Assembly (NCBI RefSeq): GCF_009649955.1 | Contig: NZ_CP045875.1 | Location: 2,461,501-2,525,500, forward strand | Source of the DNA: Heliorestis convoluta | Lineage (GTDB): Bacteria; Bacillota; Desulfitobacteriia; Heliobacteriales; Heliobacteriaceae | Length of the DNA stretch: 64,000 nt | Reading direction: 5' to 3' | In this document: one piece after another, positions 62,125-64,000 of the stretch | Position numbering within the stretch: position 1 is the stretch's first letter | Layout of the letters: the number at the start of each line of letters is the position of its first letter | Made by a program: the position numbers and the translations under genes | Notes under the pieces: generated by a model | The model's input: only the letters and a program-made list of their open reading frames with translations | Database searches by the model: none | What the model was told of the DNA's origin: nothing

Positions 62125-64000
62125 GAGCGCAAAGCTTGCCCTTTGCGGCAGTAACAGGTCAGGATGTAGCCAAACTCGCATTAACACTGGTAGCCGTTGA
62201 TCCGGCCTTAAAAGGTCTATCAATTGCGGGTCGGCGTGGGACTGGCAAAACAGTCCTGGCACGAGGTCTACAATATTTGTTACCTTCTATTGAACAAATA
62301 GAAGGCTGTCTCTGCCATTGCGATCCAAAACGGTCCCGAGCCTGGTGCAGTGATTGTCAGCAAAAATATATTGACGAGGAAACCCTATCAGTTCGCCAAA
62401 CGAAAGCGCCTTTTGTCGAGTTACCTTTGGGAACAACAGAAGATAGACTTCTCGGTGCAGTCGATGTAGAAAAAGCCCTTGGGGCAGGTAGTCGCTCCTG
62501 GCAACCTGGTTTGCTAGGCGAGGCCAACAGAGGCGTTCTCTATATTGATCAACTGAATCTGCTTGATGACAGTCTCGTTAACTCCCTATTCGACGTTATG
62601 TCTGGTATGACTCGTCTAGAAAGAGAAGGCATATCAGTCCAATATCCATCAGACTTTATTCTTGTTGGAACCTACGATCCAGAAGAAGGCCCTTTGCGGG
62701 CTCATTTAGCGGATCGCCTTGCCATACATGTAAGCAGTGTTGCTATCTTAGAACTTGAGAAAAGATTGGAAATTTTGAGGCGTCAAGAACTATTCCATGA
62801 TGATCAAGATGCTTTTACGGAGCTATATAGAGAAGATCAGGAACAACTGCTGCGCAAGATAGAAGAGGCTCGAAAAAAGCTTGATGAAGTAGAAATTACG
62901 GACGAGCAAGTATTATATCTTATTGGGCAGGCGCTGAAAAGGCAAGTACCAGGTCACCGTTCTGATCTCTTCTCAGTTCGTCTGGCGAAAGCGCATGCTG
63001 CTTTACAAGGTCGCAAAAAGGTAGAACCTATTGATTTGGCCATCGCCGTCGAATTGGTAATCAAACCACGTCAGCTCGTTGATGTACCAGAGAACGAAGA
63101 GATGGAACCACCACCACCACCACCTCCACCGCCGCCGCCGCCACCAGAACAAGAAGAGAACCAAGAAGAGAAACCACCAGAGCCGCCACAGCAGAATGAA
63201 GAAACGGTAATGCTGCCAGAAGAATTTTTCTTTGATAGTGAAGAAGTTGCTGTGGACGATGAATTGCTCGCATTGCAAAACAAAGTACAAAAGCAAGCAA
63301 GAGGCGGATCCCATGGTAAGCAAAAAAGCTTAGAGCGAGGTCGTTATACAAGAGCACTTTTGCCACCGCCAGGTAAACCAACAAAAGTTGCTGTCGATGC
63401 GACGTTGCGAGCGGCAGCACCTTTTCAAAGCCAGCGACGAGCATCGGGGAAATACGGTGATCGTCAAATCATTGTTACAGAATCCGATCTGAGAACAAAG
63501 CAGTTTGTCCGAAAATCGGGAGCCTTAATTATATTTGTTGTTGATGCAAGCGGTAGCATGGCTTTTAATCGCATTCGTAGTGCGAAAGGGGCTGTAGCAA
63601 CGCTACTCAATGAAGCCTATGTGAACCGTGATAAAGTAGCAATGGTTATATTCCGAGGTCAAGAAGCAGAAGTTATTGTACCACCAACTCGCAGTGTTGA
63701 GTTGGCAAAGAAGCGATTTGATCAGGTGCCCGTTGGTGGCGCTTCTCCATTGGCCAGTGCGATTGCCCAAGCCCTCGAACTGGGAGTCAAAGCTACAGGA
63801 AGCGATGTTGGGCAAGTTATCATTACTTTGCTAACAGATGGTCGTGGCAATATACCACTAAATCCTCAAGAAGGAAAAAAGATGAATCGTGAACAGTTGA
63901 ATGAAGAAGTACTTGCCATTAGCAGAATGGTGGCGGAAAACGGCTTCTCCATGCTGGTAATTGATTCGGCCAATCGCTTTACATCAACAGGTTTTGCCCA
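62121..64000 (+). CDS. bchD: Mg-chelatase subunit BchD (3' end cut by window)
   Basis: Partial gene, 626 residues in view. The N-terminal AAA+ half has an intact Walker A (GRRGTGKT, 37-44) but Walker B reads LYIDQLNLL, with Gln in place of the catalytic Glu. This fits a BchD that binds but hardly hydrolyses ATP. A 13-proline run (63098-63136) and an acidic linker lead to an integrin-I domain with the metal site DASGSM. ATG 62121 overlaps the bchI stop, so the pair is co-translated. Confidence 0.96.
   Translation, partial: MRAQSLPFAAVTGQDVAKLALTLVAVDPALKGLSIAGRRGTGKTVLARGLQYLLPSIEQIEGCLCHCDPKRSRAWCSDCQQKYIDEETLSVRQTKAPFVELPLGTTEDRLLGAVDVEKALGAGSRSWQPGLLGEANRGVLYIDQLNLLDDSLVNSLFDVMSGMTRLEREGISVQYPSDFILVGTYDPEEGPLRAHLADRLAIHVSSVAILELEKRLEILRRQELFHDDQDAFTELYREDQEQLLRKIEEARKKLDEVEITDEQVLYLIGQALKRQVPGHRSDLFSVRLAKAHAALQGRKKVEPIDLAIAVELVIKPRQLVDVPENEEMEPPPPPPPPPPPPPEQEENQEEKPPEPPQQNEETVMLPEEFFFDSEEVAVDDELLALQNKVQKQARGGSHGKQKSLERGRYTRALLPPPGKPTKVAVDATLRAAAPFQSQRRASGKYGDRQIIVTESDLRTKQFVRKSGALIIFVVDASGSMAFNRIRSAKGAVATLLNEAYVNRDKVAMVIFRGQEAEVIVPPTRSVELAKKRFDQVPVGGASPLASAIAQALELGVKATGSDVGQVIITLLTDGRGNIPLNPQEGKKMNREQLNEEVLAISRMVAENGFSMLVIDSANRFTSTGFA

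Noticed and set aside
63003-63444. Minus-strand frames rich in Trp, Val or Gly
   Set aside because: They are the complement of the proline-run linker of bchD, so they are compositional shadows.

Overview
The window reads as a chromosomal segment of a heliobacterium, an anoxygenic phototrophic endospore-forming Firmicute. Three features support this: a homodimeric type I reaction-centre gene (pshA), a heliobacterial cytochrome bc operon with a diheme cytochrome c, and chlorophyll-synthesis genes next to Firmicute sporulation genes. Base composition is moderate (roughly mid-40s % GC by eye), which fits low-GC relatives such as Heliorestis better than Heliobacterium modesticaldum. The genus is inference. 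Many genes start with TTG or GTG after strong Shine-Dalgarno (SD) sites.

Positions 1-13.7 kb follow the Bacillus tmk-to-ksgA order: a truncated lytic transglycosylase, an unknown protein, gin, a PLP decarboxylase, tmk, holB, ricT, yabA, rsmI, abrB (minus strand), metG, tatD, two adjacent 3D-domain proteins, rnmV and rsmA. Then come glnB and amt. The stretch 16-42.4 kb continues the Bacillus yabG-to-divIC order with insertions: yabG, a sulfite-reductase-like ferredoxin, ispE, a GntR regulator, a nucleotidyltransferase, a possible SPOCS protein, a ferritin-like protein, ilvA, spoVG, an amidoligase-like protein, glmU, prs, a PRC-barrel protein, rplY/ctc, pth, an RlaP-type nucleotidyltransferase, mfd, a PrsA-like foldase, spoVT, a SpoVB/MurJ flippase, mazG, hup, rqcP, yabP, yabQ, divIC and ppx. 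gatD-murT follow on the minus strand.

The photosynthesis cluster begins at about 44.9 kb and runs off the right end. It holds hemA; petJ; a small membrane protein with petC, petB, petD and petA; a second small membrane protein; tspO; bchJ; bchG; pshA; bchM; bchE; bchL; bchN; bchB; bchI; and bchD (cut at 64000). Together these cover the first tetrapyrrole step, several steps to bacteriochlorophyll g, the reaction centre, and the quinol-to-cytochrome electron chain. bchE/bchL and bchI/bchD overlap by ATGA, so translational coupling is likely.

Three genes (abrB, metG, glnB) each need one added base, always in a short homopolymer, to restore a normal protein. This looks more like sequencing error than gene decay. 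I saw no rRNA, tRNA, CRISPR array, insertion sequence or prophage. The most promising undescribed elements are the two small membrane proteins flanking petCBDA, the repeats in the pshA leader, a 10-base motif shared by the petC and bchM upstream regions, and a strong promoter that runs directly into a terminator before glnB.
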